NCBI GenBank assembly: GCA_905220665.1
Contig: CAJNAR010000029.1
Coordinates: 105,022 to 169,021, forward strand
Origin: Albugo candida
Taxonomy: Eukaryota; Oomycota; Peronosporomycetes; Albuginales; Albuginaceae
Length of the DNA: 64,000 nt
Reading direction: 5' to 3'
The notes below the pieces were generated by a model. That model did not search any database and was not told the DNA's origin. It worked only from the letters and a program-made list of their open reading frames with translations. Below, piece after piece: positions 34,901 through 47,468 of the stretch (positions within the stretch are counted from its first letter, which is position 1; every line of letters starts with the position of its first letter). A program made the translations under genes and the position numbers.

Positions 34901-36680
34901 TGCGACTCTATGAATACATTCCTAAGATCGTGTCGTTATTTAAAAAATCATTGACGTACCACGTGTGGGTTCCATTGCACTACTGTGCAGACTGCATGAC
35001 ATTATAATTAATACTTTTCTGATTTCCAGCAGGACGCTTTATATCAGTCATCTTGACATCGTAAAAATGTCACCAAAATTTTTCACTATTGTCTACTTAC
35101 TGCGCTGTCCGACATTCATACAGACCAAAAGCTCGTATCTGCTCTTACTTGATAGAATCACTCTCTTACACAACATATTTTGTGGAAAAAATCACTCAGA
35201 GCAGCTCTAAAATATTTCGTCCAGCAGGATCACGCACAGAAAAATTATCCTCGGATCTCACTAACGCGATAGTAATTTCTTCTTGAAAATAGTAACAGGG
35301 GTATTGCTGCGTTCAGATTTCCTCTCCATGCGTGAAGGTCACATGTTTGTCGGTGTCGATAAGTACTAGAGAAGCATGCCTAGTAGGCTTTTGTCGCAGG
35401 ATCCGCACTGAATGCTACATGCGGTTATGACGTCGCTATAAACCATTGAATGTTGCCGCTGTAATGCTCCGCCAGTCTGATGCTACATTTTGAAAGCTTC
35501 TATCCGTACTAAAGATGCGGCCTATCATTGTAAAATTACGTCTATACCAATGCGGTTACTTGGTAAATATGATCATCGGCTCTTAAGTTCTAAAGCGGAT
35601 GTGAAATATGTAGAAGTGATTGTCAACGCGTCGGTTGTGAACTGCGAAACCCATCACGTTCTTTGTGTCGATAGTTGCCCCACCAAAAAATATCCCAAGG
35701 CATATCTAAAACTTTTCTGATGATGTTGTTAAATCTACTATTTTTTTCTTGACACATATAATTGGCCAAAGATCGAAGTGCCACTTCTTCAAGTCTCTGA
35801 AGATGTCCACGTTTACATTGTAATGCCGTATATACGATCAGAAGAGTTAGTTCATCCACGTCGAAATCGTTCACATAACCCATTTTAAGAAACCGTATTC
35901 GCGAGGTGAGATAACCATAGTCTCTGGCTAGACGGAATCCACAAACTTTGGGATAGTGTCCGAGCTCAACGTGTTCAATTTGACACCGTTAGAAAAAGCG
36001 CAAATACAATTCCCTAAAGTTGTCCTTCGCACCAGATACGCCAAAAATATACTCGAACCAATTTGACCTGCGTCAAAGCTTTAGTCGGTGTTTTCGAAAG
36101 CAGAATTAGAACACTTTTGGAAAAGTGGTCCCTTTTGCAAAAGTGGTGTTAAAAATCAACATTCTATATTCTTCATAAAGGCGCGATATATACTTCCAGA
36201 GTTCGGTGGCCATCATAAAAAAAAATACTCAGAGAAACGGGCTGCTTTAATCTACATTATGATGCAGTAAACGGTTGAATACTGTTAACAATCATCAATT
36301 ATGCCATGTGCCGGTGTGCTAAGGTGAAATAAATTGATACAACTTTTATTAAGCCCAATACTTCCGAATCGCGAAATATGAGCGTCCAATCGATTCTGCC
36401 ATAAGCTTTCTCAGAGACCAAGAAACAATAATGTGCTTCTTCACTATGATGGTCGGTGATGTGTGTTATGCGTATCTTTCATCGTATCTAACGTAACTAG
36501 CCGATAAAAGATCTTAATACACGCCCTTGACATTTTTTGAATAGTAGGTCAGAGCAGACCCCAAGCAATAGTAGAAGGGGATCTGCTAGAAGCACAGAGG
36601 ATATCAAAGTTAACTTTAGTTGAATACTTTAGTGCGAGTTGTTGAAGGTTTAGAAAATAGCATTTATAGTCGAAGCTAAA
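31991..36680. other. Gene-poor tract, nothing recognised
   Basis: About 4.7 kb of AT-rich sequence with only short frames. A weak match to the repeat family at 30.7 and 45.1 kb may lie near 32,230-32,310. No RNA gene or coding domain was seen. Confidence 0.45.
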
Positions 36681-37851
36681 GTGGTGCCTCAAGTTGACGA
36701 CATGAGCACCAACGAGAACATGTATGCGGAGCTGGATTTGGTAGCATCCAACTCCGAAGGAAGAAGCCAAAAATGGGCATTTCGAAAGTTAGATCCATCT
36801 GGACCCTTCATCGGAGAGCTGACGGAAGAGCAAGTTCGAAGGATAACGGGGGACTGTGAGATGATGGATGTTTCCTGAGAAGACCGAATTGCCAACGCGC
36901 CACAACTCCCCATACACCCGATGCACAAAGGGGAGACGTCGAAAGAAAAAAGGGAGTTTAAGAAGAAATACCAGGATTATTATAACACGCTGCTGGCGTA
37001 CGAAACTTGCCAGAATAAACCAATCGTCATGGCGGTATAAGCTTGCGTGGAGGTATGGACAAAAGAGCAAATCCTGAAGTCTGAGATGGATAAATCTTCA
37101 TTGGAAGTAACGGAGCAAGATTGATAAATTACTTTCGGGAAGCAGGAGAGCCGGATCACGTGGATTTGGCAAAGATTGATGCAGAAATGTGCAAGCTAAA
37201 GATGGATTTTACTTTGACCGATGCAAGCTTACGAATTTCTCGTCTAAGAAACCAGAAATATCGGGTATTGGATCAGCACGATCTGCAGGATTATGTGGAC
37301 CATGCGGATCCAAAAAGAATTGTTCAGTGGATAGTGATGCGTTGGAGCCGCCAACTTTCAAACGAAATATCGTGGAAGAGTTGGGAATGGACGTTCACAA
37401 GACAAAGAAGAAGAATCCCGTAGTCTTTTGCAAATGGTGCCAAGATTCATTGAAGAGCTTTATGGAGTGGGAACCAGTATCAACATCAACCAGCATGTCG
37501 CACAGAGTTGAGGTTAAAGAAGCTAAGACGACCAAGTTGGTACAACGCGAGAATTATAAGGAAAGTAAAGACGAGGAGTCTCTGTGAACAGGTTCAAAGA
37601 GAGAACAGAGTTTCAAGTGTTTGAAGTGCGATTGTACGGAACATTCCGTTCGAAACTGTCCGTCATGTGCACCAGGAGAGGCTGACAGATTGCTGAAATA
37701 TAGGAGATCTGAATCAGAAAGGAAAGTGAAAAAATTAGTGGCGCGCTGTAGCAGTGGAGAGGTCATGACTACGGTGGATGGCATCGAAAGTGTCAATACT
37801 CTATTGGATTCAGGATCGGATTGTCGGATGATATCCGCTGGCCTCGTTTAA
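36681..37851 (+). pseudogene. gypsy gag-protease remnant
   Basis: A Glu/Lys-rich gag region lies in several frames. It ends in a CCHC zinc knuckle (CLKCDCTEHSVRNC, about 37,618-37,660), then an aspartic protease strand with active site LLDSGSD (about 37,800). Frame breaks occur near 36,880, 37,420 and 37,585. Confidence 0.8.
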
Positions 37852-38019
37852 GTGCTTTCGGCTTCGAAACATCTGCCGATGAAAGACTTAAAGTTGCCGT
37901 TGAAGATAGACACCGTAAGCAAGACGCCATTTTGGGTAAAACGAAGTGTGCTTATAGCCTGTGTGGAGTTCACTACAAATGGGGGCCACTTGTATGGCGA
38001 AATTTGGAAGTCATGGTAA

Positions 38020-40780
38020 ATGAAGAAGATGAATCACTCTCGTACTCATGGATGGAAATTCGATGGAGGCGATTTGCAAGGAGCAAGAGAAAAACAAACA
38101 GTCTGGGATGCGTCCGTTAATGAAACGCAAGAAGTACAGACCCCGGTTAGTAAGTCTTTGAAAAGATGCGAGAAAAAGCTGTATGAAGACCTACATGATA
38201 CTGTCGACGAAGAAGAACGGTGTCTTTTCACTCCGGAAGTGACGTGTAGCGAAACTCAGCTAGAAACGGTTAATGCCATATTGAAGGAAAAGATGACCGA
38301 GGTGCAGGAAGCAGGAGCCACAGTGGAGTCAGTCGACCGTCTAAAAGCACTTTTTATCAAGCATGGGGATATATTTCGAGTGGAATTCGCTGCAGACCCT
38401 CCGGTAAAAGTTGCACCATTGCAAGTCATCCTAAAAGAGGCATCTATACCGTTCATGGCGAAATCGAGGCGTTATTCACCACTTCACAAAGACTACATGG
38501 ATAAACATCTCGCGGACCTGATGAAACACAATTTCATATATCGTAATCCGAATCTAAGATGGATAAGTGCCCCGCGTATTGTAGCAAAGTAGGAAGTCGG
38601 ATCTTACCGTATGACGGTGGATCTACGGGCAATAAATGAAGTGACGGTTCCAATGGCATGGCCCATTCCGCACCTCGAAGTGGTTCTGGCGAATTTGGAG
38701 GAATCAAGATGCTATTTTTCTTTGGATTGTTTTCGATTCTAATGGCAACTACCATTACATCCAAGTAGCCGAGATTATATTACTGTGGTGATGCCGAATG
38801 GTTTGTTCACGGCAAAGCGAGTTATTATGGGATCGACCGATGCAGTTGCTTATATACAACAGGTAGCCGAACAAGTCATGAAGCCAGTTCTAGGAAAAGG
38901 CGTACAGGTCTGGCTGGATGATGTCTTGGGATATGCGGAGAATGAGAAGCAATTGCTGGATACACTTGAGGTGGTCCTGCAAAGATGCCAAGACTTTGGA
39001 GTTAAACTACATCCAGGAAAATGCGCTTTAGTTTCGTATTTAACCAATTGGTGTGGAAAGCAGATTTCAAGTGAGGGCATAAGTCATTGCGCGAGTCGGG
39101 TACAAGGCCTGTGTGAGATCGCACCTCCAGAAACCTTGGCCGAAGTTCAACAGTCTCTATGTGCCGTAAACTGGATGCGAAACAACATTCCAAATTACAC
39201 GGCACTTGTAAAAGATCTACAGGAAGTTCTGGAACATGCAACAAAGTCTGCAGGAAGCAGAAAGAAGCAGAATCTCATGACCGTGTTTTTACGCGACCAT
39301 GAATGGAGTTCCAAGCAGAATGCATGTCTACAAAAGATCAAAAGAGTTTTGTCTGGTATGATGCCGATGGCGCATCCAGAAGATGCTTGGGACGTGTGTT
39401 TGTATACAGATGCATCCCAAGATCTTTGGGGGACTATTATTACACAAGTAGCACCGGGGGAATTATCAAAAACCAGAATGGATTAAGATCATTTCCCGCT
39501 CGCTTTTATAAACGGGTCGTTCAAAGGAAGTATGTTGAAATGGGCAACGATTGAGAAAGAAGCGTTTGCGATAGTGGAAACGTGCAAGCGGATGGAATAC
39601 TTGTTGCTGGGACAAAAGAGATTCCATATATTCACCGACCATCGAAATCTACAATTCAAATTTGACCCAAGGAGTATCGATAATGCGATAGCTCGATACA
39701 GAGCCGACAAAATCCAACGATGGTCGATGGTGTTGCAAGTGTTTCGCTATACGTGGCCGGAAGCGAAAATGGATGGGGTGATCCGATATCACGGTGGAGT
39801 CGACCTAATTATAACAAAGAACGCGTGTCAGGTAGGTGCTGTGCTTTATCAGTTGTCACGAATGTGTCGCCTCTAGAAAAAACGGATTTTGAATGGCCGT
39901 CATTCGAGGAGACCAGAGCAATCGAAGACAAGGCACTTATGGGGCAAGCGGCCACCAACTACACCAAGGATGTAGTGAAGTTAGTTTGGTAGTTCTAGAT
40001 ACACAGGGACGTACATGGATACCAGATCATGCGGTGGATCTACAGCAACGGTCATGTGTCATTGCTCATGCGGGTGTAGCAAGTCATCGTGGAATTGGAA
40101 CAACTTATGAAATTCTGGCGGCAAATGTAGTATGGAAAACCATGAGAGACGACGTGCACAAGTTTGTTAGCAAATGTTTACACTGTTTGGTGGTTCAGTG
40201 TGAGAGGTGTCCACGCCCGTACGGCAAAACACTACGTGCAACAAAACCAATGAGATTGTACATTTTGACTACCTATCGATGCCAAAAGGCTTGGATGGTT
40301 TGCGTTATGTCCTTGTGTTGAAGGATGGGATGTGCGGGTTCTGTGAATTTATCCCAACAATCGTTATCAGCACGGCAGTTACCGTCAACGCTTTGATGGA
40401 TTGGTTTAAGAGTCATGGTGTGGTGGCGTTGTGGGTATCCGATCAAAAATCACATCTCAAAAACGAAATGATGGTGAGGTTACGTAAGCTGCTTGGTGCG
40501 CAGCACCATTTCGTTACTGCATACTGTCCATGGGCAAATGGATCCGTAGAAGTGCTGAACAGGAAATTGTCGAAGGCAATGCGGTCACTTCTAAGCGAGA
40601 AGCGGCAACTGATTGGAGATTGACCGCAGCTATTGTCGCTGTGTCAGTCGAGCATAAACCAACTACCGTCGAGTCGACTTGGTGGTGCCACCCCACTGAC
40701 GGCGTTTACTGCGCTCCCTCGACGAGATCCGATCAGTATCATCTAAGACAGCTGGACTGGCAGGGATGTCGTCATTTACA
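38020..40780 (+). pseudogene. gypsy reverse transcriptase-RNase H-integrase remnant
   Basis: RT begins near 38,340 and has YRMTVDLRAINEVT and the catalytic VWLDDVLG. A TAG falls at about 38,590 and a frameshift near 38,740. RNase H shows LYTDASQDLWG and, after a shift, EKEAFAIVETCKRMEYLL and FTDHRNL. Integrase has the HHCC zinc finger (HAGVASHRG ... CLHC) and the DDE residues in HFDYLSMPKG, SDQKSH and GSVEVLNRKL. The integrase C-terminus continues in another frame (RLGGATPLTAF, about 40,670-40,735). Not functional. Confidence 0.88.
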
Positions 40781-40879
40781 AAGCATGCGATTAATGAGAA
40801 ATAACAAAAACACATGCATGAACTCCAGCAAACAGAAGCACAGAGGATATCAGTCGGCAAGTTTGCTATGATTTGTCGT

Positions 40880-41150
40880 GCGAAACAATATGATCGGTCT
40901 GTACTTGCCTAGATCGGATCTCAAAGTTAATGATACAGCAAGGAAATAGACGATTGACCTTATAGTCGAAAAGCGACTTCTCATTCTTGTTGAAAATTGA
41001 ATACGGTCTTCAGACCTATGCCACCTTTTCCGATAGAACTGATAACATGCAACCGGTAGCCTCCTTAGACCTGTAGAGGAACTACTCCATACGAGATTGA
41101 TTGCTTCCACCGTACCGGCCGCATCGAGGTCAGTTGAGAGACGGTAATAT
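40880..41150 (-). mobile_element. Old LINE relic (reverse transcriptase fragment)
   Basis: On the minus strand this aligns with the RT start of the LINEs to the right (for example ACYQFYRKRW versus AAFYQLDPETF, and GKYRPIILF versus GNYRPIALL). Nucleotide identity looks to be around 70% by eye. It abuts the gypsy remnant and is much older than the other copies. Confidence 0.7.
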
Positions 41151-44100
41151 CGCTTTTATCTGATTGTTTCAACAGCTTGATAATTATTCAATTTTTTTCG
41201 CCCAGGTGATTGAGCTGAACTTAAACCATTAAATTATCGCGTTAGATGATGCCGTGCTGGAATGAGCTCAATTCAACATATAAAATAGTTCTTTCGACAT
41301 GCAGAATCAATTAAGACGAACTTTGCACTGTGATGTCCATGATAAATCCTTACCAGCGGTTGGTCGATTCCGTAAGCGTCTATTGCACACAGCTAAGAAA
41401 GGCATTTAAGACAGCTTTATCAGCTTAATCTACACTACAGATCTACAAGTAATGGTCTAATTAATCATAGATCGTTTCATAGCATTGCTAAATGACTAAG
41501 CCTTGATTGCTGGATTAAGGCTATATCGTGATCACCTAATGCAAGATGCGTTGAAGCCCATTCGAACTTGTGTGAAACCAATCGCTATGACTCATCCTTA
41601 TATTGCCAAATCCGCAAGACAAAATGACGATTGCGATAACTCCGTTTGGTGTATCTTTTAGCTGCTATATCACCGGGGCAAGTCCGAATGAAGGATTGCC
41701 ATCACGCCGCCCACTCGAGTTGGATGCGGTGAAACTTTTTTTGCGTCATTAATACAACTTTTTTTCTATTTTTGACAAAATTAAAACCAGGACAGCGTGA
41801 TTTGTAGAATGTGGCTATAAAAGATGACCATTCTTACGAAAATCATTGACATTGGCTTTGAGAATAAAGTTGTTCCACTTAACAAAAAATAGAAAGTGGG
41901 CAAGCTCTCATTTCCTTATGTACGATTGTAGGACGAGGTAGAGTGCTGCAATTGACACTTTGTTGCGGCATAATAAGCATTTCTGAAAGGCTTCGCAACG
42001 GCGATGACGAAATAATTGCATCATTTTTTCTCAAACCCCTACTCTCAACACTTTGCCTCCACTTCCGAACGAGCCTATGAATTTAGCAGATTGGTTGCAA
42101 AGATCCAACTTGCTCAACCTTATACATTCAATGCACAATAAACGAGTTTTTTCAAGCACTTGATTATCAGACGATCAACAGACGATCAACAACTGTTTTC
42201 GATCAATATTGATGATCTTGATCAGGTTAATTATCGAGATGAAGACCATCAATGTGAGGCAGACACAATACAGTGGGTATTAACACAAATGTCAACGAGC
42301 TGAACGGATGCCATGAAATGCTTCTGCTCATAATATTTTGCTGTTTAAGAAATAAGGCTCTCAGTGCTATATCAAGCTATAAGGCCGCACAAAATGACGA
42401 TCGTCGGCGAACAGCGCAGCTTTCGTACACATGATAATAAAGTCGATGAACGCGATGGCTTTGACTGCTCGAGCCAGTTTTTGTAGTAGTTATGAGGCTG
42501 TATCGCACCAAACCCGACTTTTCTTATGTCACGCTTGTGAGAAGCTTGTTCGACCACGTTTCAATCATGAATTCGCTTAACGCCTTCATGACAATCGCCC
42601 GATGCATTTGAAGTGCTCCACATTCATGCTGGCTGGGTGTACATGTGCTGCTCTAATGATCTGATCGGGGCTTATACAAAAGTGCATGTGCTCTCGCACA
42701 ATTTCGCTTAATGTGATTTGTGCAGTAGCTTGTCTCTGCTTTTTCAGTTAGACTGAGTGCAGACCGCAAAATCCTTCAATTTTGGCACGTGTGCGTGAGC
42801 GCCGTAGCCGAGTCCATCTACGAAAGCAGCTTTATGAATTGCTTTATAGAAACTCGCAAACTTGCCCACGCTTTTCATTCACTCTTCTTTTGGCCCGTTG
42901 CCTTTCGTTCGAAAGTAATCAAGCCTACCTTGTTGTGGAGGCCACCTTTGAAGACATCTCGATTGATGCGGACTGATTGAGATGCGCTTGTCATGTACCG
43001 GATTTTCCAAACGGCTTCCAATTGCTTAACGTAGAGCAAAAAAAAGAAGTAAATTGTGCTCACCAAATCAGGTAGCGCAAGAGGTCACGATTTCGCAACT
43101 ATTCTTGGAATGCTCTGATGATTTGAATCAATTCCATAGTACTTCGTTGTTCTTCTTAACTCTAATGTATTCATTGCACAGAGAACCGCACATAGCATAC
43201 GAAAGCAGCAAGTCGAAGTGACAAAGAGAGCGCTCTGTCGACAGGCAGAGTTCTTGTCATTCGGGAGTCGAATTCTTTACAACCCTGATGTACCAAGAAC
43301 TAATAGAGCGCCAGTCATTAGCACTATAAGGTCACTGGACCCTCTCTCTCACACATATGCAACTCCGTGATATGCTCTTGTGCTTCAATGTACGATGCAT
43401 CATAAAACCTCTCCATTACATAAAGTCAAAATAAGTCGAATAATATCGGCACCGACTACGCTCACGTAAATATCATTTCTTTTCTTATTCGTACAGGATA
43501 CTCAAATAGTCGTAATGAACATTTCCAACATGTTTTTATTCTATTAAACATTGCAATCGCACAGTTTCGAAGAAAATGGTTCTCACAAATACGGACTCTC
43601 AGTTATTCAAGGTTTGATGAGACACGAAGAAGTGAAGTTGATATCAAGCGCCATGCATCTTGATGGTCTCTTGATTGCCGAGAACCACATTGCCGCATTG
43701 GATTCAGGACAAGACAAGTACTCGCAAAGGGTACCATAGGTAACAGAGCATAGGTAACAGAGCAATATTGTGATGCTCTACAGAAGCCTTACCAGATCTT
43801 TTCACTCTTTCGGTCAGTTCATTAAACAAGGCGTGTTCAAAAACCACGCAGCAATTCTCATGCCGCATACGTGATTTCGTCATCCTTTTATCGGCCTGCC
43901 TGCCATGTAGAGGCAGCTCTCGTTCGGCTAGAATGACGAAACGTAACAAGCCGGAGGGCTCCTTCTTGCATTCAACCATACTCTAGACTGCAACGGAGAT
44001 CACGATTGGTCTATCCCATTTGCAAAAGCTCATCTGAAGGAAACACGTTTGCGAAGCCAATCGACTCAAAACTATTTAAGTCACCTACTTTCGGTAGGAT

Positions 44101-45090
44101 ATTCTTTTCGACATTTGGTATCAAATGGGACTGCGCCATCCACACGATCATATCCAGGATCTGAACCCCTATCATATGGGCCTCATGCTACTTCAACAAA
44201 GCTGTACTGATTTAAGTATCTGCTAGAAAAATAAAATGCAGCGAAAGCGCCAGACTCAGTAATAACGACTGTCCAGCACGCTCGCATTCGACTCTAACAA
44301 CGCACTCCTGAGTTTTCATTTGACGCAAGCATAATTGTTTGGCCGTTATCCTACTTAAAAATCAAAAGAATTTTGAAGGAAGAACGTAACGCTGCCACTT
44401 TCTTTCCAACCTCAACTATTTCTCATATCCATTTAGCGATACTGTTCTTGTCTGCTGCTGCTGCTTTCAGCATGCTCTCCTTTAATGCAGATAATTCGAA
44501 GAGTGAGCAGACGCAATTGTGTGACATACTTGTGTCACATCGTACGGAAGCATAAAAGAATATGTCCATTCAAATTGAGGATGTATAATAGTTGCTATGA
44601 CGACCTTAATCTACACGAGAAAGATTTTCTATGATTGAACAGAGTGCATTATCTCACACCCCTACGTGTTTCGTTTGGACCATACGATAGAGGCCTTTTG
44701 AAGAGTACTTGGATTGAGCAACTGATCTAGCATACCATCGGATGGGTCTTAACACAGTTTGGCACAACTTTGAATGACTTTTGCTTGATTCAAGGTGTTC
44801 GTTTGGGCAATAGATCCATTGCTGGGATGTTGACGAATGATCACGACCGGGAGAATTGTATAAAACTGGGATTGGAGTGACGCTATCCTAGCTACAAAGT
44901 CAATCTGGTACCAAATCTCATTAATTTAATGCGTTTGTTTTATTTCTAATTTGCATCCTCCATCAAGTGAGAGTTTTCCTAACAATTAATTGTCGAACTA
45001 AAAAGGCAGCGCCTGACTGAAACCATGTATCATATCAAGCTCTGACAGGGCAAAGATTTTATAGAAATCTGTCAAAAAAAAGCGTTGTTG
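41151..45090. other. Gene-poor tract, nothing recognised
   Basis: About 3.9 kb with scattered short frames (for example 42,782-42,980 and 43,551-43,739) and no known motif, tRNA or repeat structure that I can support. Confidence 0.45.
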
Positions 45091-45094
45091 TTGA

Positions 45095-45510
45095 GCTTAG
45101 CGATCAATAAGCTTCAGTAGGTTCGGCAAACACTTGAATAGATCTGTAATCTCACCTCTTGAATAGGAAAAGGACGGGCAACAATATATCAACTACGCCT
45201 ATTGGACATCTTGCTTGTTCATGGAGAGCCATACCTTTTTACTTCCTTTAGAATTTGTCATACAACGCGCGTTTGATTTGTCGTGTAACAGATACGTGCT
45301 TCAAATTCACTTTGTTTAGAACCATTCGATTCCAAGTTATTCGACTGCTATTATTTTTTAGTAGTCCATCAGGCGCTTCATCTTTGATATTCAGAATCAT
45401 GTCTAGAACATGGTAAACAATGGTAACAAGGGATGCTGCAGCCAAGATGCTCTCATAGTCGTCAGGGAGCCGTCATTATTGGATTGGGCTAAGCAAGTCG
45501 TTTTCTGATC
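45095..45510 (+). repeat. Diverged repeat, copy B
   Basis: Partner of the repeat at 30,700-31,165, in the same orientation. It ends where the 3'-truncated LINE begins, so it may be the sequence that replaced or received the LINE end. Confidence 0.45.
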
Positions 45511-45529
45511 GGTGATAAGGACGACAAAT

Positions 45530-47468
45530 CCACTCGATCGTACGCTTTCTCAAAATCGAGAAAGGTCGCATATGCTTCCTCACCACGATGAGTGATCAAA
45601 TCCTGTAGATCACTCATGTATCGAATGTGGTGGTGGATGGATCTGCCTCTCATAAATGCTTTTTGGTCTTCGTGAATCAATTTTGGGAGCATTCTCTGGA
45701 GTCGATAGGCAAGTACCTTAGACAGCACTTTCACATCCACGCATATTAATGCAATAGGCCGATAGTTTCCAGGATCTGCTCGAGATCCTTTTTTGTAAAG
45801 CAACGTGATTGCCGAACTACGCTGAGAGCGCAGCAAAGAGCCGCGACGAAGTTGATCGTCAAAGACAATTTGCAAACATTCACCAAACACACTCGGAGCG
45901 AGTTGGTAGAATGCTGCCGGCAATCCATCCATTCCAGGTGATGAGTGTCCACGCATGCTTTTGATGGCTGCTTCCATTTCCGAATTAGTTAATGGAGCAG
46001 AAAGACACGACTCATCAGAGCTGTTTAATGTTTTGGTAATTGAGTCGAGAAGCGTTTTTTGTTTTTGAATGCAGGGACGGAGTGGGACTCCAGCTGAATT
46101 TTCCTTATCACCCATAATTCCACCCCAATGATCGGTGAACTGAAGGGTGATTTCAAGTGGATTCTTTGATACTTTGCCATTCGGTAGGAGGACTTCTTCC
46201 AATGGCACCCGATGACAAGTTGAATCCAGCGGACGAAAGAAGTATCTCGATGATTTCTCCACATTTCGCATCTGGTGGTCGAACGCGGAGTCTTGATTGT
46301 ACTTTGACGAGCTCTTCACTCGTTCGTGATAAGAATGAAGAGCGTCCTTGTAAATCTTCTTTTCTTTTCTTTGATCTGACATTCGATAGGCGGATGCAGC
46401 ATGTTCCAACTCCGATTGAGCTCGAACGAGCTCATCTTCCTCTTGACGTCGAATCATCTTTTGAATTTTCTGAAGTAAACGCTTCATATACTTCTTCCAA
46501 CGCTCCCAATCCTTTCCGGGACTGGAAGAAGCACGAAGCTTTTCCAAAATGCGTTCCGCGTCGACTTTGATCGCCTCGATGATTACTGGGTACTCGAATA
46601 GTGAGAGAGGACATTTCCAGTAACCACGGCCCTGAAGTTGGCTCGGATTTGCAAACTTGAGTACATGTGCCAAATGATCCCCCGTGTGAGGAAGAGTGGC
46701 ATAATTTGAATCCTTATAAATTGTACGAAATAGGTGTTCCGACAAAAGGATGTAATCCAGTCGATTACGTCGTGGATGAGGGCCAGTAAAGATACGCTCT
46801 TCGGGATGCTGGTGACGCCAAGCATCGAGAACACCCAAGTTTGAAAGCCATTCCAAGCACGAGAGGCGACTTGGCTCATGGCGATATGCACCACTAGAAC
46901 AATCCAGACTTGGACAGAGAGTTGTGTTGAGATCTCCACAGACGATATGTGATGCGTTTGCGTCGAATGATCCAATTGGAAGCTGATCGAAAAAAGGTTT
47001 TCGTTCCGTTCAATCCACCGGAGCATAAACGTTGTGGACGTATACTGATGCTCCATGAACCACCAAACGGACCACCAGATAACGATCTGGAACCGTGACG
47101 TTGTGCACGGCTTCAGCAGTTTGACATCCAGGAAAATCGTTTCGGATAATGGTCATAACACCGTTTACTCGTTCCCGAGAGGGGTGAGAGTGAAGACTAT
47201 TCGTATCACTGATAAACGATTTAGTTCTGAAGGTTGATGTCAGGTGGAAGCGAAACTTCTCCAAGTGCTGAAGATTACGAAAACGAGTCTCCTGCACGCA
47301 ACAAAGTGCGTATTTTGAAAACGTATGTTGGATTGCACGGTGACCATTCTTTTTGATTCCGTTCGTATTGACTGATAGAATGGTTTTATTGGTCCAAGAA
47401 TTGTAATCTGATAAGCTTCCCTTAATACTGAACAGAGAGAGCACCCGCGACGAGTGTTTGTACTCCAT
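45530..47468 (-). pseudogene. LINE copy 1 ORF2 (endonuclease and partial RT)
   Basis: The AP-endonuclease-like domain has VNTNGI, CVQETRF, HNVYAP, RRNRLDYI and TGDHLAHV. A TGA at about 47,010 follows VYAPVD. The GDLN segment (normally GDFN) beyond it is off the main open frame. RT begins SSPGMDGLPAAFYQL and stops after FLDFEKAYDRVD because the element is truncated, so the FADD catalytic site is lost. ORF2's first ATG (47,468) overlaps the end of ORF1 by 47 bp. Confidence 0.88.

Larger units (their letters stand above)
36681..40865 (+). mobile_element. Decayed Ty3/gypsy LTR retrotransposon (internal region)
   Basis: The domains run gag (CCHC), protease, reverse transcriptase, RNase H, integrase, which is the Ty3/gypsy order. 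Stops and frameshifts break every part. No clear LTR pair or primer-binding site was found. A 19-bp match (AGAAGCACAGAGGATATCA at about 36,586 and 40,833) is not enough to call one. To the right the element runs straight into a LINE relic. Confidence 0.88.

Noticed and set aside
36586..40852. LTR pair for the gypsy element
   Set aside because: Only one 19-bp match. The right copy lies in what looks like coding sequence after integrase, and the sequence around it does not align.
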